Shown in pieces: positions 12,111 to 24,328 of a DNA stretch of 64,000 bases. Each line of letters opens with the position of its first letter. Positions within the stretch are counted from its first letter, which is position 1. Under the pieces are notes generated by a model. The model was not told the origin of the DNA, made no database searches, and saw only the letters and a list, made by a program, of their open reading frames with translations. Made by a program: the position numbers and the translations under genes. The stretch covers positions 7,998,001 through 8,062,000 of the forward strand of contig JAPNXP010000002.1 of assembly GCA_028753945.1 (NCBI GenBank), written 5' to 3'. Source of the stretch: Hexactinellida sp. DTS-2022 (lineage: Eukaryota; Porifera; Hexactinellida).

Positions 12111-13230
12111 GATTATTTTAAAATCCTCACATAGGCTACTCTATATATGGCCTAAAAGCTAAAAACCATGAATATGTTAGAAGTCATTTTATCATTGTAC
12201 AATGAACAATGCTTTTCATTATATTCTCTAAATTACCATAATGAATCAATAACAAATGTGATTACAGAGAATACTAATAGCGAAATGGAATCTAATTAGT
12301 AGTTTTTGTGTTTCTTCACAGATTTAATATCGCTTTCATGTATTGATTGTGGTTTTAGTTTCAAATTTTTCGATTACTTCTCTTCTTTCTTACCTAAAGA
12401 TACCATAGAATTGAAATCTTTAACTTTATTGGAGATAATGCAATTAGAGATGACTGTCAATTTCCTTTTTTAATCGCATAAATAGTCTATTTAGTAGAGT
12501 TAAACTCAAACCTTTCATTCCACCTTATAAACTAATCATTTCAAAACCTTAAATTTCATATCATTGACTTCTTTGAGGATGAATTAATGCATTAATTAAC
12601 CAAGGATCATGAACATATATTATTATGATTTAGTCTAGAAGTCTTTCCACAGTGGATTAAAATCGCAGTTGGTTGGGAATAGATATATGTGTGCACTTTA
12701 GCCTATTATAATGTATTAATTGCATTAGGGTTATCGATGTTTAGAAAATGTTTGGTGATATCAAAGTTTATTTAGACCTCATACTTTGTCTGTTATGACG
12801 TCATGATGATGTTATTTTTTTTGAAATACTGAAATCTGCTATATCTTTAGAGTTAGCGTTGTACTATGAATTAATTACATATGGGTTATCGGTACCTATG
12901 CATCTTTTGGCATCTAAAAAGATTCTTTATGGCTCCAGATGTATAAGTTATGACTCATGCAACCGTGTTTTTATTATTACTTCTGGTATTAATGAATTTG
13001 ACCCCTTAAATTAATATTTTGCAATTATATGTCGACTGTACCTAGGAATTGCTTAGAAAAATAATTAACTTATTGTCTTAATTGATTCAAAATATGTTTA
13101 TTAATTATCTATTAAGCAGGTATTTCAATACCACTTGGAATTAAAAGCTGACGTAAGCTCGTATATTTCCTTTTACCAATTTCCAAAATATCATGAAGAA
13201 AAAACTACTTATCAATCGGTACTTTCTTCG
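12111..13230. other. No gene seen
   Basis: About 1.1 kb of AT-rich DNA without long frames, clear repeats or RNA genes. Confidence 0.4.
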
Positions 13231-13626
13231 TTATCGCATCACTAAATCTTCAGAATTGGCAATCTTTTTGGAAATCGGTGCTAACTCACGGTTATCGTCT
13301 TGATTTGGGTAGCAATTGTAAAGCAATAGCTGCGATTGAAATTTCTGAAATTTATTCAATTTCTGCAATTTCTTTAATGCACTCCTGTAATTAGAGAGGC
13401 GTAATCTCTGATGTTTCAAAGAAACAATATCGAGACTCTTTCTATGGATAGGTCTACTTTCACCAGGCACAGAGGGCGTAGTATAGTAAGCTGGAGTTGA
13501 TAGACGACTCTTTTTTAAGTCATAATTAAAATCGATTTGAGAATTCGACCATTCTCCATCCAATTCGTCAATTGACTTCCTTCCTTTCCTCACATTATTA
13601 CGAACCCTCCATAGCAATGATTTCAA
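13231..13626 (-). CDS. Unrecognised basic protein fragment, possible host exon
   Basis: A 131-codon minus-strand frame with balanced codon use, unlike the low-complexity frames around it. It is rich in Lys, Arg, Ser and Leu, with RKGRKS near the start and a helical K/Q/L-rich stretch (LKKLQKLNKFQKFQ) around residues 85-98. I recognise no family. Its only start codon is TTG, and a coding-like stretch directly upstream (13640-13748) is in another frame, so it may be a downstream exon or part of a frameshifted gene rather than an independent small gene. Confidence 0.35.
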   Translation of the reverse strand: MKSLLWRVRNNVRKGRKSIDELDGEWSNSQIDFNYDLKKSRLSTPAYYTTPSVPGESRPIHRKSLDIVSLKHQRLRLSNYRSALKKLQKLNKFQKFQSQLLLYNCYPNQDDNRELAPISKKIANSEDLVMR

Positions 13627-13635
13627 GGCCCTTTA

Positions 13636-13748
13636 TTTGTTCCAACAGACTCTTCAATTTCAGTCATTGCTGCTTGAATATTGAATTCGTGCGACTTCAT
13701 AATCTTTGCCAAATCAAGTCTGGTCTTGGGGATATTCCGATCACTAGC
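13636..13748 (-). pseudogene. Possible exon upstream of the 131-codon frame
   Basis: On the minus strand a splice-acceptor-like sequence ending TTAAATAGCAG is followed by about 36 sense codons containing RNIPKTRLDLAKIMKSHEF and AAMTEIEESVGTNK, then a stop. The stop falls where the next frame (13231-13626) takes over in a different register. A single indel, or a splice I cannot place, would join them. The product is not recognised. Confidence 0.3.
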
Positions 13749-13764
13749 TGCTATTTAAGATAAA

Positions 13765-15661
13765 TACACAAAAAATGAATTAAAATTGACGCGAATTATG
13801 GTCACTACTATCTTAAACAATATACATATATATCACATATGAAACAGAAGTATCAAATAACTTGGTAGTTACAATGAATATTGAATTGCACAGTTACCAA
13901 AATGAGACTTGGAATCTTGCATAGTAACCGAATGCTCACATTGGAATGTATTATATATTTTTATTCCCGGAGGGAACCGGAGGTTGTGACGTTGTTTATT
14001 ACCTTTAGATACATTAATTGATTTTCTGAATGTATATTCAATTTGCATTTCTTTGCATAATGGTGTTTCCGCACTCTTCAAATTTCTAGATTTGTTACAA
14101 TGTATTTAATTTTACTGGTGATATTAAAAATAATATTTTCTTGGGAAAATATTTAAGGAACACTACTATGATTAAAAAATACAGTTTCAGAATACTCAAA
14201 TTAATAATCTAAATTAAGTACAGACAAAAGATTGCCATAGTAACATAATTATATTGACTCTAAGTAGAATACCATATTTCAAATTCCAACAAAACCGCAA
14301 ATGGAACTAAATTACTGCAACATTTGAAGTCAATTTTATATAGTACTTGTAGGCTTTAGATAAGCTGGAAATTTGAAATTTAGAACACTATGGCAATCAA
14401 ATAAGAATAAGCAAGCTGGAAAATACAATAATACAGACCTCAATAATTGGTCTATTCCCTGCCATAAGCCACTGTGTTGTGTTTAGTTGAGCTTGGGTAA
14501 ATAGGAATATGAAGTCCTTTCTGCATACAACGGATTAGGGAGCATCGTGGATGTTTAAAATATTTAATTATAGGTAACCTAAAATTACTACCCTCCGATT
14601 TCCCATTTAACTAACCTATTCATAGCTGTTAGCTGCTCCTTATTTCTTTGCTTCTTGAAGTCGCCAAAACTTTACTAAACAACATTACTTTTATATCGTT
14701 CTAAGAAACAGCAAAATCGCTACTTAATTTTGTTTATCAGCCTTGGTATTTTACTTTACTTAATTATTTTGCATGTCTTAATCCTAAGATTCCTTTTTAA
14801 CGCTGCACGCTTTTCGAATGCTCTGCCTTTGCATGCGACGTTCTGAGGGCGTCTATATATAAAAAATAGAATTTTCTCGTTATAGATTTTTTCTCGTTTG
14901 GCAGGACTGTAATGGGAATTAGTTAGCATGTATTCTTACGGAACCTTTTGTTCCAGTCTTTTTCTAAAGGAGTCTATGGTAGGAATATATATTTGCTAAT
15001 AAGGAACTGCAGTTCCCTGAATAGCTATTCTTTTCAATTTGTTATTCAAATCATCAGGAGAAACTCGAACCGGAAAATGAGTCATTTATAAATTTAGTCG
15101 GAAAACTTAATGTGTGCAGTCGTGGGCAGATGTTTTGATTAATATTAATTGTTCCTATATCTAAAGGCTATTAATTCATAAAATAAAATGGCCCGCACAA
15201 CCCCGCCCAAGTCTTCCAAGGCATTTTATTGGAGGCCAATATTTTTAATTCGTCCGAACATTATTTTATTAATCTTTTTTTATTATACTATAAATAGTAT
15301 GAATCAAGATTATTTATTATCTAATGGATAATATGGAGGATATTGATTATATAAATGACAGCTTTAATTCCGGGAGGCAACAGAGGTTTTTATGAACGAT
15401 TTTAGAAATTCCAGTGAGCGATTCTTATCAGATTTATAGGAAATTAAAGAGCTATCCATGATTAATTATAGCCAACTCTGCTTTAATAAACTATTTCGGG
15501 TTCCTAAAAGTACTTGTACTGCGATAATTAAACTCACTAACCATCTACCGTCTCCATATTCAATGTAATATAATATTTTAAAATGAAATTAATTGGCTTT
15601 TAGTTATTTTTATCATTTATAAATATATTATTAATATTCATGTGTGACTAATAATTGATTG
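13765..15661. other. No gene seen
   Basis: About 1.9 kb of AT-rich sequence with stop codons in all frames and no repeat shared with the rest of the window that I could find. Confidence 0.4.
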
Positions 15662-16484
15662 TTAAGGAGATAGGTCCTCAAATTTTCGACACCCGATAAC
15701 CCCTAATTATTATTGTGTTTTGAATAGTACTAATTATTCTAAGAAGGACGTAGAAGCTCAGAATTTCTAAAATCGAAAAATTTGAATTAGATATTCATAG
15801 TCAAAGTTTAGCCTAATAGTGAATCCATACTAGTCATTATAAATTCTAGCTATTTACTCTAATTGGCGCAAGTTCTATTATAGTGCAAGTTTAACTCTAC
15901 TACATTAGTACAAGGGATTATGCCACACAGAATTTTCGATATCGATTTGATTCTTTTTTTCTATAGATTTTCAAATAATCACTCGATTTTATCAGAATAT
16001 GGCATTATATATTAATTAACTCTATAACTTTGTATTAATGTTTGAAAATCGACACGGCATAATCCCAAGAACAACTGACAAGGATCATTTTTGAGGGATA
16101 ATTTTTTCCTCTACTACTTATACTTTTTGAGATACACATAAGAATACAAAGGTCACTCTCAGAAAATCTTGCGGAATTTGTTTAATACAAAATAGCGGCG
16201 ATTTTGACCTTTAGTGACGTCAAAAAGGTCAAAGAAATGTCCTAATCAAATTTTTCTTTCGGAATGGATAGATAGTATATCAAAGTATAGTTGGGAGTGC
16301 TTAAGGGTCGACCGGCATCATCACTAAATTGTTGATATTGTAGTCAAATTATTTTATAAGATTTAGCCTTATCTATACTGATGACAAATCCACCATCAGA
16401 ATTGATTTCGAATAATATTAGTTCGAGTGATTGATTATAGTTCCATATTACGTAATACTAAATTGCTATACCTGACTGAAAATA

Positions 16485-16806
16485 TGTGCGCCCATTTTAG
16501 AAAAAAACTAATAAAGATTAAGAGTTGATTATGTATAAGATATTATCTATGTATAATAACGAGAAAATGCAGCATCATTTGAAATCAATTCATAGGCACA
16601 TTATTGTGCTATCACGTTTTTAAGTGAAACTTATCAATTTCTAATGATTATTTTGCATTTTTCTGATTCAAACACTTACAACAAATTTTCAAATGCATGA
16701 AGAATATCAAAATGATGCTGCATCGCTTCATTTTTATATAGGCAATATAACATAAGTTTGAAATCATCAAATACTTGAGAGAATTTTTTTGCAAATGGGC
16801 GCACGT
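16485..16806. repeat. Inner inverted repeat, possible MITE
   Basis: ATGTGCGCCCATTT at the left and AAATGGGCGCACGT at the right form an inverted pair about 320 bp apart inside TTAA-3. Clear target duplications are not visible, so it may be subterminal structure rather than a separate insertion. Confidence 0.45.
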
Positions 16807-16872
16807 TGGACTAGGTCAACTATTTATTGAAAATTATCAGTTTATTTATATTATAATACAGTTTACTATATA

Positions 16873-17436
16873 CACTGACCAGCCAAAAGTATTTGAACAA
16901 TAAGGATTTTAATGCAGACACAATATTCATCCGGTAACTTATTAACGGCTATCTAAACTACTCTGAAATGACTATAAATAACTTATTATATATATAAATA
17001 TTAAAATATTGTGATTTCAATTAAATTTAGAAAATTTTCACGAAGTGGCATAAGTGTTTCTGCCACGTGCCACTCGTGGCATAAGTGGCACAAATGGAAA
17101 TCTGGCTGTATCACAGTAGAAAATATTCGGATTGATTTGAAATTATGCACTTAGAGTAATTTAACTATGTGGAATTCAAATCTGCTATCAGAATTAATAT
17201 ATTAACATTGCATCTTAATTATCACAAATTAATTATTTAATGAGCTAATTATATATTTAATGAGTTTAACGCCTCCATAAAAATGTGAATTCGAAAATTT
17301 TGCTGTTGTAATATACTTTACATATCGTTTCATGTAAATGGCCATTTTGTAGAATCTACTATTGTTATAATGCTGGTATAAACTCAAATGTCTGAATACA
17401 AATTATTGTTGTTCAAATACTTTTGGCCGGTTAGTG
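16873..17436. mobile_element. Tc1/mariner-type MITE nested in TTAA-3
   Basis: TA-flanked inverted ends CACTGACCAGCCAAAAGTAT and (other strand) CACTAACCGGCCAAAAGTAT, continuing to TTGAACAA, define a 564-bp element. The GGCCAAAAGT core is usual for Tc1-like ends. A short internal repeat TGGCATAAGTGGCA occurs at 17047-17091. No transposase. Confidence 0.8.
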
Positions 17437-17990
17437 TATATACACTTCATTCATTAGGAATCTAATAATGTGGTTATATAACAATGTTAACTAAGTCTTA
17501 TGCAATGGTTTCTTTATAATTTATGAAGTGATTTACCATAAGAATATTATTATTTCTCTATAATATGTGATGAAATCCCACTCAAATTTTTGTGTTATGT
17601 CACTGGCGCATGGTTCTGTATTTTCTAAAGTATTTATAATTTCCGGATAAGATTTGGTTTGAATATACCCAGCCTATAGGCCATTCGAAATCTGAACTAA
17701 TACCGAATTAATGATTATCTGGATGTCTGTTTTAATGATGCCGGTCGAGCCTTAAACAATAATCCATAATTTTTCATGATTTACTAATAATTGAGTGTCC
17801 TACCCCCTAATTTGCACAATTCCCCATTCTTTGACATTCAGTGACGTCAAAAAGGTCAAAAAAATGTCCGAATTAAAATTTTCTTTCGGAATTAGATAGA
17901 TAGTATATCAATGTATATAGCTAGGCGTGCTAAAAACAATATTTTTGCGTTTGGAACATTAGTGATTAATTTGAGGACCTATCTCCTTAA

Positions 17991-18243
17991 GGACGTTTCC
18001 AGTTGTTTCTTTTGATAATAATTATTATTTATCGTCAAAGGTGTCCTACCAGTACCCAGAAATTCCGCCAACACAATTTCATTGAACAACCACTATTTAG
18101 AATCAACTTTGTCGCGCGTATACTAGTATATATGCACGACAGTGAATATCATCATTTTCGTAAATATACAATAGCGTACATGCATGCACGCTTATCTTGC
18201 ATATTCGCTTCAAGAGGTATATTGTGTTTATTAAACCAGAAAA
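17991..18243. other. No supported gene
   Basis: An 86-codon frame at 18003-18263 has no recognisable features and runs into the simple repeat that follows, so I do not call it. Confidence 0.4.
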
Positions 18244-18249
18244 AATCAT

Positions 18250-18680
18250 TAAAATATCGATGAAAATTTCGATGAAATTATCGAGAAATATTGATGATCA
18301 TAATCATCGATATTTCTAGATAATTTCATCGAAATTTTTATCGATAATTATTGATAAAAATATCGAGAAATATCGAGAAATATCAATGAAAATATCGAGA
18401 AATATCGATGAAAATATCGAGATATAAGGATAAAAATATTGATGAATAATCGATAAAAATTGGATGGATTGTAGATTGTAATGGAATCATCAGATAGGAT
18501 TTACATCCCTGCGGGAAGCCAGATAATATCGTCAAAGAACAATGAAATTACTTTTCAATTAAGAGATAAAAATCGATAAAATGTCGAGAAATAACGATGA
18601 AAATATCTAGAAATATGGATGAAATTATTGAGAAATATCGATAAAAATATCGATGAAAAATCGATAAAATTCTGATTGTC
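18250..18680 (+). repeat. Degenerate AAATATCGATGA minisatellite
   Basis: Dozens of imperfect copies of AAATATCGAGAAATATCGATGA run through the region with one interruption (about 18465-18570). The ATCGAT core is palindromic, so inverted pairings are frequent. Confidence 0.8.
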
Positions 18681-18714
18681 GATATCGATTGTATTGTCTA
18701 TATCACAAATATAA

Positions 18715-19212
18715 ACCTAATTTTAGTCAAACCAAAGTGGACGGTCTTCCTTTCTCCCTGTTCGTAGTGCTAGTAAAATTGCATGTTTATATTAGATAAA
18801 TAGGCATAATTAGAGTCAAACTAAAGTGGACTAGGACAAGCAATATACTAAGTGGACAGTCTCCCTTTCTTCCTGTCCGTAAGGGCTAGATAAATCGTGT
18901 GTTTTTATTAGACAAATATGCCGTATTAGATTCAAACCAAAGTGGAATACGATAAGCAATATACTAAGTGGACAGTCTCCCTCTCTCCCTCTCTCCCTAC
19001 TTGTAGTGCTAGTTAAATTGTTGGTTTATATTAGATTAATAAGCATAATTAGAGTCATAATAAAGTGGACTAGGACAAGCAGTATACTAAGTGGACAATC
19101 TCCCTCTCTCCCTGTTCGTAGTGCTACAAAAATTGTGGGTTTATATTAGATAAATAAGCATAATTAAATTCAAACCAAAGTGGACTTGGACAAGCAATAC
19201 TAAGTCGACAGC
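18715..19212 (+). repeat. Tandem repeat, about 4 units of 113-123 bp
   Basis: GTGGACnRTCTnCC recurs at about 18737, 18852, 18968 and 19091, with GTCGACAGC at 19205 starting a fifth. Each unit includes GTAGTGCTAG, TTTATATTAGAtaAATA and AGCAATATACTAA. Units differ by several per cent and by small indels such as extra CTCTCCC. Confidence 0.85.
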
Positions 19213-19499
19213 ACATTGTCGAGAATGACAATTTAGGGGAAATAGGCATTTTAGTAGCAGATAGCCATTCATGAAGTATTATTGACATATAGGTTATTGA
19301 TAGCTGGGAATTGAATGGCATCATTAAAAATGATTTATGTAGCCTCCTAAACGTGGTTCTAGACAATTAATTAAAATTCAGTCCGAAATAACATTTTTGG
19401 TTTGTTAAGAGTCATCACAGAAGTATCTTCTTTTTAAGAACAGACGAGCATGTATTTATTTCCGTTTTCGAGGATTTGATTTCCAGGGTTTCCCAGAGG

Positions 19500-20292
19500 G
19501 CACTTGTCACACGTAAGTGACTCTAGAGCGGGCATTTTCCAACGCCAATTTGTCGCCCTTAATACAAAATCAGCGGGAACATTTCCCTAATTGTGACATA
19601 GCAAAAATAATTGTTAAAGGTAATCGTTGGAATGATGATATCTCAAGACCTCTAACATACCAGGGCGAACGATTTTCATTCTTAGCTTGTGTTGTTATTT
19701 CGTTAGAGACTTGGCTGGATTGCCAAGAAATATAGGTACGTTAAGTAAAAAACGTTTACCATGTCTAAACATGCTTGTACTGTATTGCCTCAGATAACTA
19801 ACCATTTGTTTTTGTGGATTTAACAATCTTTTGGCATCCTTTTTACAGACAGATCCATTGGAACATCACTTTGGCCTATATCGTATGATGTCAGGATCAA
19901 ACTATCATATCTCGCATCTTCAAATCCTTGAAACTGAACGTCGCCTCAAGTTATCTAACATATTAAAGATTTTTGCATCACAACAAGATTGTGGCTTAAA
20001 TTCAATTCAGACATTTATTGATTCATACTCATCCTTTGATACGAATAATGGCGATGAAATCGATGTAAAACTAGTCTGGGATGAAATTGATGATCTAACT
20101 TCCATTGAATGTAATTTACAGACTCTTCACTCATTGGCTTTAATTGCTGGTTATGAAGTACCACGGACTTCGAGAATACCCGGGTGGGAAACTCGCAAAG
20201 TGTTGAAAAAAAAACTGGAGGCTGAGAGGCTTCAATTTAAAATTGATAAAGCATTTGGTTTCCGGTTTCCAAATGTGGTTTTTGGCATATAG
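19500..20292 (+). pseudogene. P-element/THAP9-like transposase, C-terminal remnant (P1)
   Basis: Two pieces in different frames, 19517-19735 and 19831-20292, show the C-terminal half of a P-element-type transposase. The first has KGNRWNDDISRPL and GERFSFLACVV; the second has FLQTDPLEHHFGLYRMMSGS followed by a helical ETERRLKLSNILKIF region, the most conserved C-terminal motif of this family. Between them (19736-19830) faint homology to the GKLxxQTFTSFxHS segment is visible in shifted frames. The THAP zinc finger and most of the catalytic domain are missing, so it is dead. Downstream TCGAGGTTCTCACT (about 20320-20333) is mirrored by TTTCGAGAACCCTG (about 20378-20391), possibly subterminal repeats. 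Confidence 0.85.
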
Positions 20293-20616
20293 GGGTAACT
20301 TTTGACAGCCGTCAACAATTCGAGGTTCTCACTCAAAATCTCTCACACCTCGACAAGTTATGACGTCATTGTCACATTTCGAGAACCCTGAAAATTCACT
20401 TAATTGAACATAATTCGCGCCATCTAAGAGATAAAAATCTGAAACTTTAATAGTACATGGACATTAATGATGCGGACAGGTTGGTCACACCAGATTTCCA
20501 ATATGCATACTCATTATCGCATGATGACTAATTCACTAATTTTCTTATTGTTAAATTTGACTATTTAGGCCTATTTACGCTTTATAATCATTGTTGTAAC
20601 TTAGAAGTAAATAAAC

Positions 20617-20650
20617 CGCACACCAACCGCAAAGCGGTTGGTGTGTGGTT
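20617..20650. repeat. Strong hairpin CCACACACCAACCGC / GCGGTTGGTGTGTGG type
   Basis: CCGCACACCAACCGC, loop AAA, then GCGGTTGGTGTGTGG gives a GC-rich stem of about 14 pairs in otherwise AT-rich DNA. Nearby AGCGAAGCGC repeats the short-stem style of the hairpin clusters at 39512 and 58673. Confidence 0.6.
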
Positions 20651-20699
20651 GGCTTCTTCCGTGAATTGACCTAGCAAGCGAAGCGCGATAGTATGTATA

Positions 20700-21306
20700 T
20701 ATATTGATGCTAGTGTATCTATATAGATTGATGCTACAGAATATCTATATAGTTAACTGACCGTGGTGGCCTAAAGTATCCATCTGAGTTTATCCTCGAA
20801 TCTATGTTAATTTATGGAAGACGTTAATTGCAATTGAAAGCAAATAAAACTTGTTTGCGATGTTGAGGGAAGGATCATCCATAAAAATATTGTGATAGTA
20901 ACCTTGATATTCTTAGTAGAGACTGATGCGATTGCTAAATTGAGTTGCATTTCTTGTTGTGTCTCTATTTAGACTATCCTAAAAAATCCTATTTTCACTT
21001 GCGCCAACTGTTTACTAGCTAACAAAAAGGAATAGAAAAGCGAAAACTGAAGTAGTTCTCACATTGATGAAATACATCTGAAGGGTACTCTTCTATTAAT
21101 ATTATTGTTAGTTTTATTGGTATTTGAACCCAGATTATTATTTATGTATTCTTATCACTGTTGTTAAGTAAGCAATAAAGACTCAATAGAGAAAATCTAT
21201 TAATTTACTAGAATATTTTATTTTAAAAGATTAATTTCTAAAATTAATCTCATCGTACACTACTTCATCCATGGTACATTTGATGGTAGGCATCATATAG
21301 AGTAGG
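20700..21306. other. No gene seen
   Basis: Contains a short ATTGATGCTA/CTATATAG repeat at about 20690-20750; otherwise AT-rich DNA without long frames. Confidence 0.4.
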
Positions 21307-21314
21307 CTATGATG

Positions 21315-24300
21315 CAGTGATGATTTCCAGGGGGAACGCGGGGGAACGCCGTTCCCCCTTGAGAAATTCAAGCGCGGAGTGATCGGCGTTCCCCTAATAG
21401 ATCATTCAGTTGTGCAAATGTTTGTTTAAGTGTTGTTTGATGTATTTTTAAATCAGACGTCCCGTCAATCTCGGACTCAACGAGGGTTTGTAAATAAGAT
21501 ACTTAACAAGAATTAAATGCTTTGTTTACTCTATACACTTATATTGGCTTCTTTAATAGTAGTATCATTAATTGTTAACCAGACAAATCAGATCACTCAC
21601 ACAGTGTTAAAAACAATGTGCAAACAATTTAGCGCATAATTTTTTGACGGTAATTATGATTAGCATGACCATTACAATTTATTACGGGCTAATAAAACAG
21701 ACAAGCGAACAAACATATCTCAATTGTGTTTTAAATAAATTGATTACGATGGCTTATCATACTTGTTGCACTTGATATGCATAGAAGTAGAATATACTTA
21801 CTTTCTTATTAAACTTTCTAAATATGAAAAATATTATATAATGCTCCTATAAATGACCATGATTTTCCATTAAATCATTGTTCCAACGTGTAAAATTCAG
21901 CTTTAATCAAATTTGAATATTTTGTTTTTGATCAAGCTTGTTTGTTAGGGATGTCCAAGCAATCTAAAATGATTGGATTCTTTAATTAAGAGACCTGCTC
22001 AAGATTCAATTTCAGAAGGCGAACAACAAACGCGCCATATTTCAATCGATTTCGATGAGGATGTGGCACTTGACGTTTCTCCAGGGTCCTTGACAGGGGC
22101 TGATAAACCGGACATATGGACAAATGAAATGTGGGTTGAAAAACAGCAGCAATATCCATGGTTATCGTGTAAAAATGCTAAACTTGGTTGTAGTCTTTGT
22201 GCATCTGCAAGAGGTCTAGGTCCACTCAAAATGCAAGGGGTTTACTTAAGTCCAGAATGGCAGACAACTAATGTCACATATAATGGGCACTCGCATGAAG
22301 CCAAGCTCGCGTCACTAAGGAAAAAGATTTTCAAACATTTGCATTCATATGCACATATTAAAGCAAAAGATATCGTTGCTCATCAGAAGAAAAACAGTAT
22401 GGTTACCCATTTAGAAGTTATGAATAGCATATACTTGGATACAACAAAGAGAATTTTCCGTACGAGTTATTATATAGCAAAAAATGACAGACCACTGAGC
22501 GATCATCAAGGCTTGGTTGACTTGCAAATTCAGAATGGAGTTGATATGGGGACTGGTTTGCGCTCACGTTTCTCTGCAGCTGCAATAATTGATCATATTG
22601 CAAATGAGATGCGTTCTACAATTTGCAAAACTATAAAGGAAAACAATGGCAAAGTTTCCATCCTCATTGACGAATCCAACACGGGATCCGACATTTCAAC
22701 TCTTATTATCTACTTGAATGCTCAACTTGAGACATCCGGAGAACCTCAATTTCTGTTCTTGGATTTGGTGGAGTTGACAAATGGTGAGAGTGCAGAAGAG
22801 ATTCACAAGGCATTAATTACTTGTTTGAATAGTAATTCATTTAATATGGATTATTTGCAAAAACATTTCATTGCTTTCACATCTGACGGAGCTAGTTTCT
22901 TAACTTGACGGAAATCAGGAGTTATGGCGCTACTCGCGAAGGACTTTCCGAATCTCATCACTTGGCATTGTTTGAACCATCGCCTAGAACTTGCAGTTGA
23001 TGATGCCATTGTAAATTTAAATGGAATAAACCATTTCAAAACTTTTATAGAGAAATTGCACTCAGTATACAGTCAGTCACCCAAAAACAAGCGACAGTTG
23101 AAAGAAATTGCAGAGAATCTAGATGCCCAGCTTCTTAAAATTGTTAAGATATTGAACACGAGATGGGTCGCTAGTAGTTTCCGAACCGTGCTGGCAGTTT
23201 GGAACAACTATGAACCACTCTATTGGCACTTCAAAGCCAAAATAACGGAGAAGGGAAAGCAATCTGTAATGTATGAGGGCTTGAACAAACGAATTCAGTC
23301 TCCAGAATTCTTACTAGACTTGGCGCTCATGTACGATGTACTTTTTGAGCTTTCCGAGCTCTCCGAAAGCCTACAAAACCGTTCAATGAACATCGTCAAA
23401 GCCGACATATGTATTAGGAGAGCCATGAGAAGCATCGAATCATTGAAACGTAAGATCGGAACAAAGATGATGATAGCTAGTGATTCAATTAAAGATGGGA
23501 AATTTGGGACTATAACTCTAAGTTCTAATCGTCGACATGTCAGTATCGATACTACGCATTCATTGGTAAGTTGCTGGATGCTATGAAGGATCGTCTTTTT
23601 GCTACGAATGCAGCTGGATCTGTTCGAACGCATGATGCCTACCAGAAGCTGCTTGATGAAATTAGAGTTCTTTTTCCTAATTATTGGCCTCAAAATATGA
23701 ATTTTGACTATGGTGTTGGAGAGGTACGATCATTGTGCAATCGTTTCGGCCTTACAACAAATTCTACAGTGTCTGCGTTCCAAGACTACGTTGACAATCA
23801 AGGACGACGAGTTCCAGACGATCTTCATCCTTTACTGAGATGCTGTTCCTGTATTCCTGTTTCATCAGCTGAATGCGAGCGAGGATTTAGTCAATTGAAC
23901 TTAATTAGAACTTCTACACGAAACCGTCTTCTCATTGAGAGGATATCACACTTGATGTTTGTAAAACTGCATGGCCCTCCGATTGACGCTTGGATTCCAG
24001 ATAAACATGCCAAATCTTGGTTACAAGCGCACCATACAGCAGATGACCAAAGAGTAAAAAAACGCAAAATGGATCAAACAGAGCAAGAGGAGAGAACTGC
24101 TAAGAATAAAGTTTAGGAATTACTATAGAATTAATGTTAAAAATTTGAATTAACAAAATTTAGTTTCCATATAATATTCAAAGTAAACTAAATTTTGTTC
24201 TTTAATTAGTAGCTATAAGGAATCAAATTGATAAAATTCTTCCATGCCTAGGAGGATAGAACAGACTCATTAAATTTTCAAGAGCGTTCCCCCACTTCTA

Positions 24301-24320
24301 AAATTGGCAAAACATCACTG
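21315..24320 (+). mobile_element. Complete 3-kb hAT element with both ends (hAT3)
   Basis: The inverted ends are CAGTGATGATTT on the left and CAGTGATGTTTT on the other strand at the right. Both ends have a run GGGGGAACGC just inside. The 8-bp target copies are CTATGATG (21307-21314) and CTATGATA (24321-24328), one mismatch. The only gene inside is the mutated transposase at 21951-24116. Confidence 0.9.
21951..24116 (+). pseudogene. hAT transposase, KIAA1586/ZMYM-like, three lesions (hAT3)
   Basis: This is a hAT transposase of the type related to KIAA1586-like and ZMYM-like animal genes. Translation likely starts at ATG 21951, giving a short leader with MIGFFN; a one-base insertion near 21986 then shifts the frame, which is open again from 21973. 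Landmarks in order are the Cys-rich WLSCKNAKLGCSLC (about 22159-22200), SILIDESNTGSDI, TSDGAS, an in-frame TGA at 22906-22908 followed in the same frame by RKSGV, WHCLNHRLELAVDDA, TRWVASSF, a frameshift at about 23565-23585, and the dimerisation motif VSSAECERGFSQLNLIRTS near 23860-23910. It ends with a basic tail (KKRKMDQTEQEE). Few lesions in an otherwise complete gene suggest recent death. Confidence 0.88.
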
Positions 24321-24328
24321 CTATGATA

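Larger units (their letters stand above)
16301..17755. mobile_element. TTAA-3 element nested in TTAA-2
   Basis: TTAA flanks and inverted ends GGGTCGACCGGCATCAT and (other strand) GGCTCGACCGGCATCAT mark a 1.45-kb element inserted in the TTAA-2 element. It holds a further Tc1-like insertion and an inner inverted repeat. No protein-coding frame is seen. Confidence 0.8.
15662..17990. mobile_element. TTAA-2 element with two nested insertions
   Basis: TTAA at 15662-15665 and 17987-17990 bounds inverted ends GGAGATAGGTCCTCAAAT that are perfect over 18 bp. The native element is about 0.9 kb; the rest is inserted DNA (16301-17755). It has no transposase. Internal motifs match 11190-11640 and 49670-51246, so the family is present several times. 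Confidence 0.85.

Noticed and set aside
18003-18263. 86-codon frame before the ATCGAT minisatellite
   Set aside because: Its end is inside the simple repeat and the start is a run of Ile from an ATT repeat.
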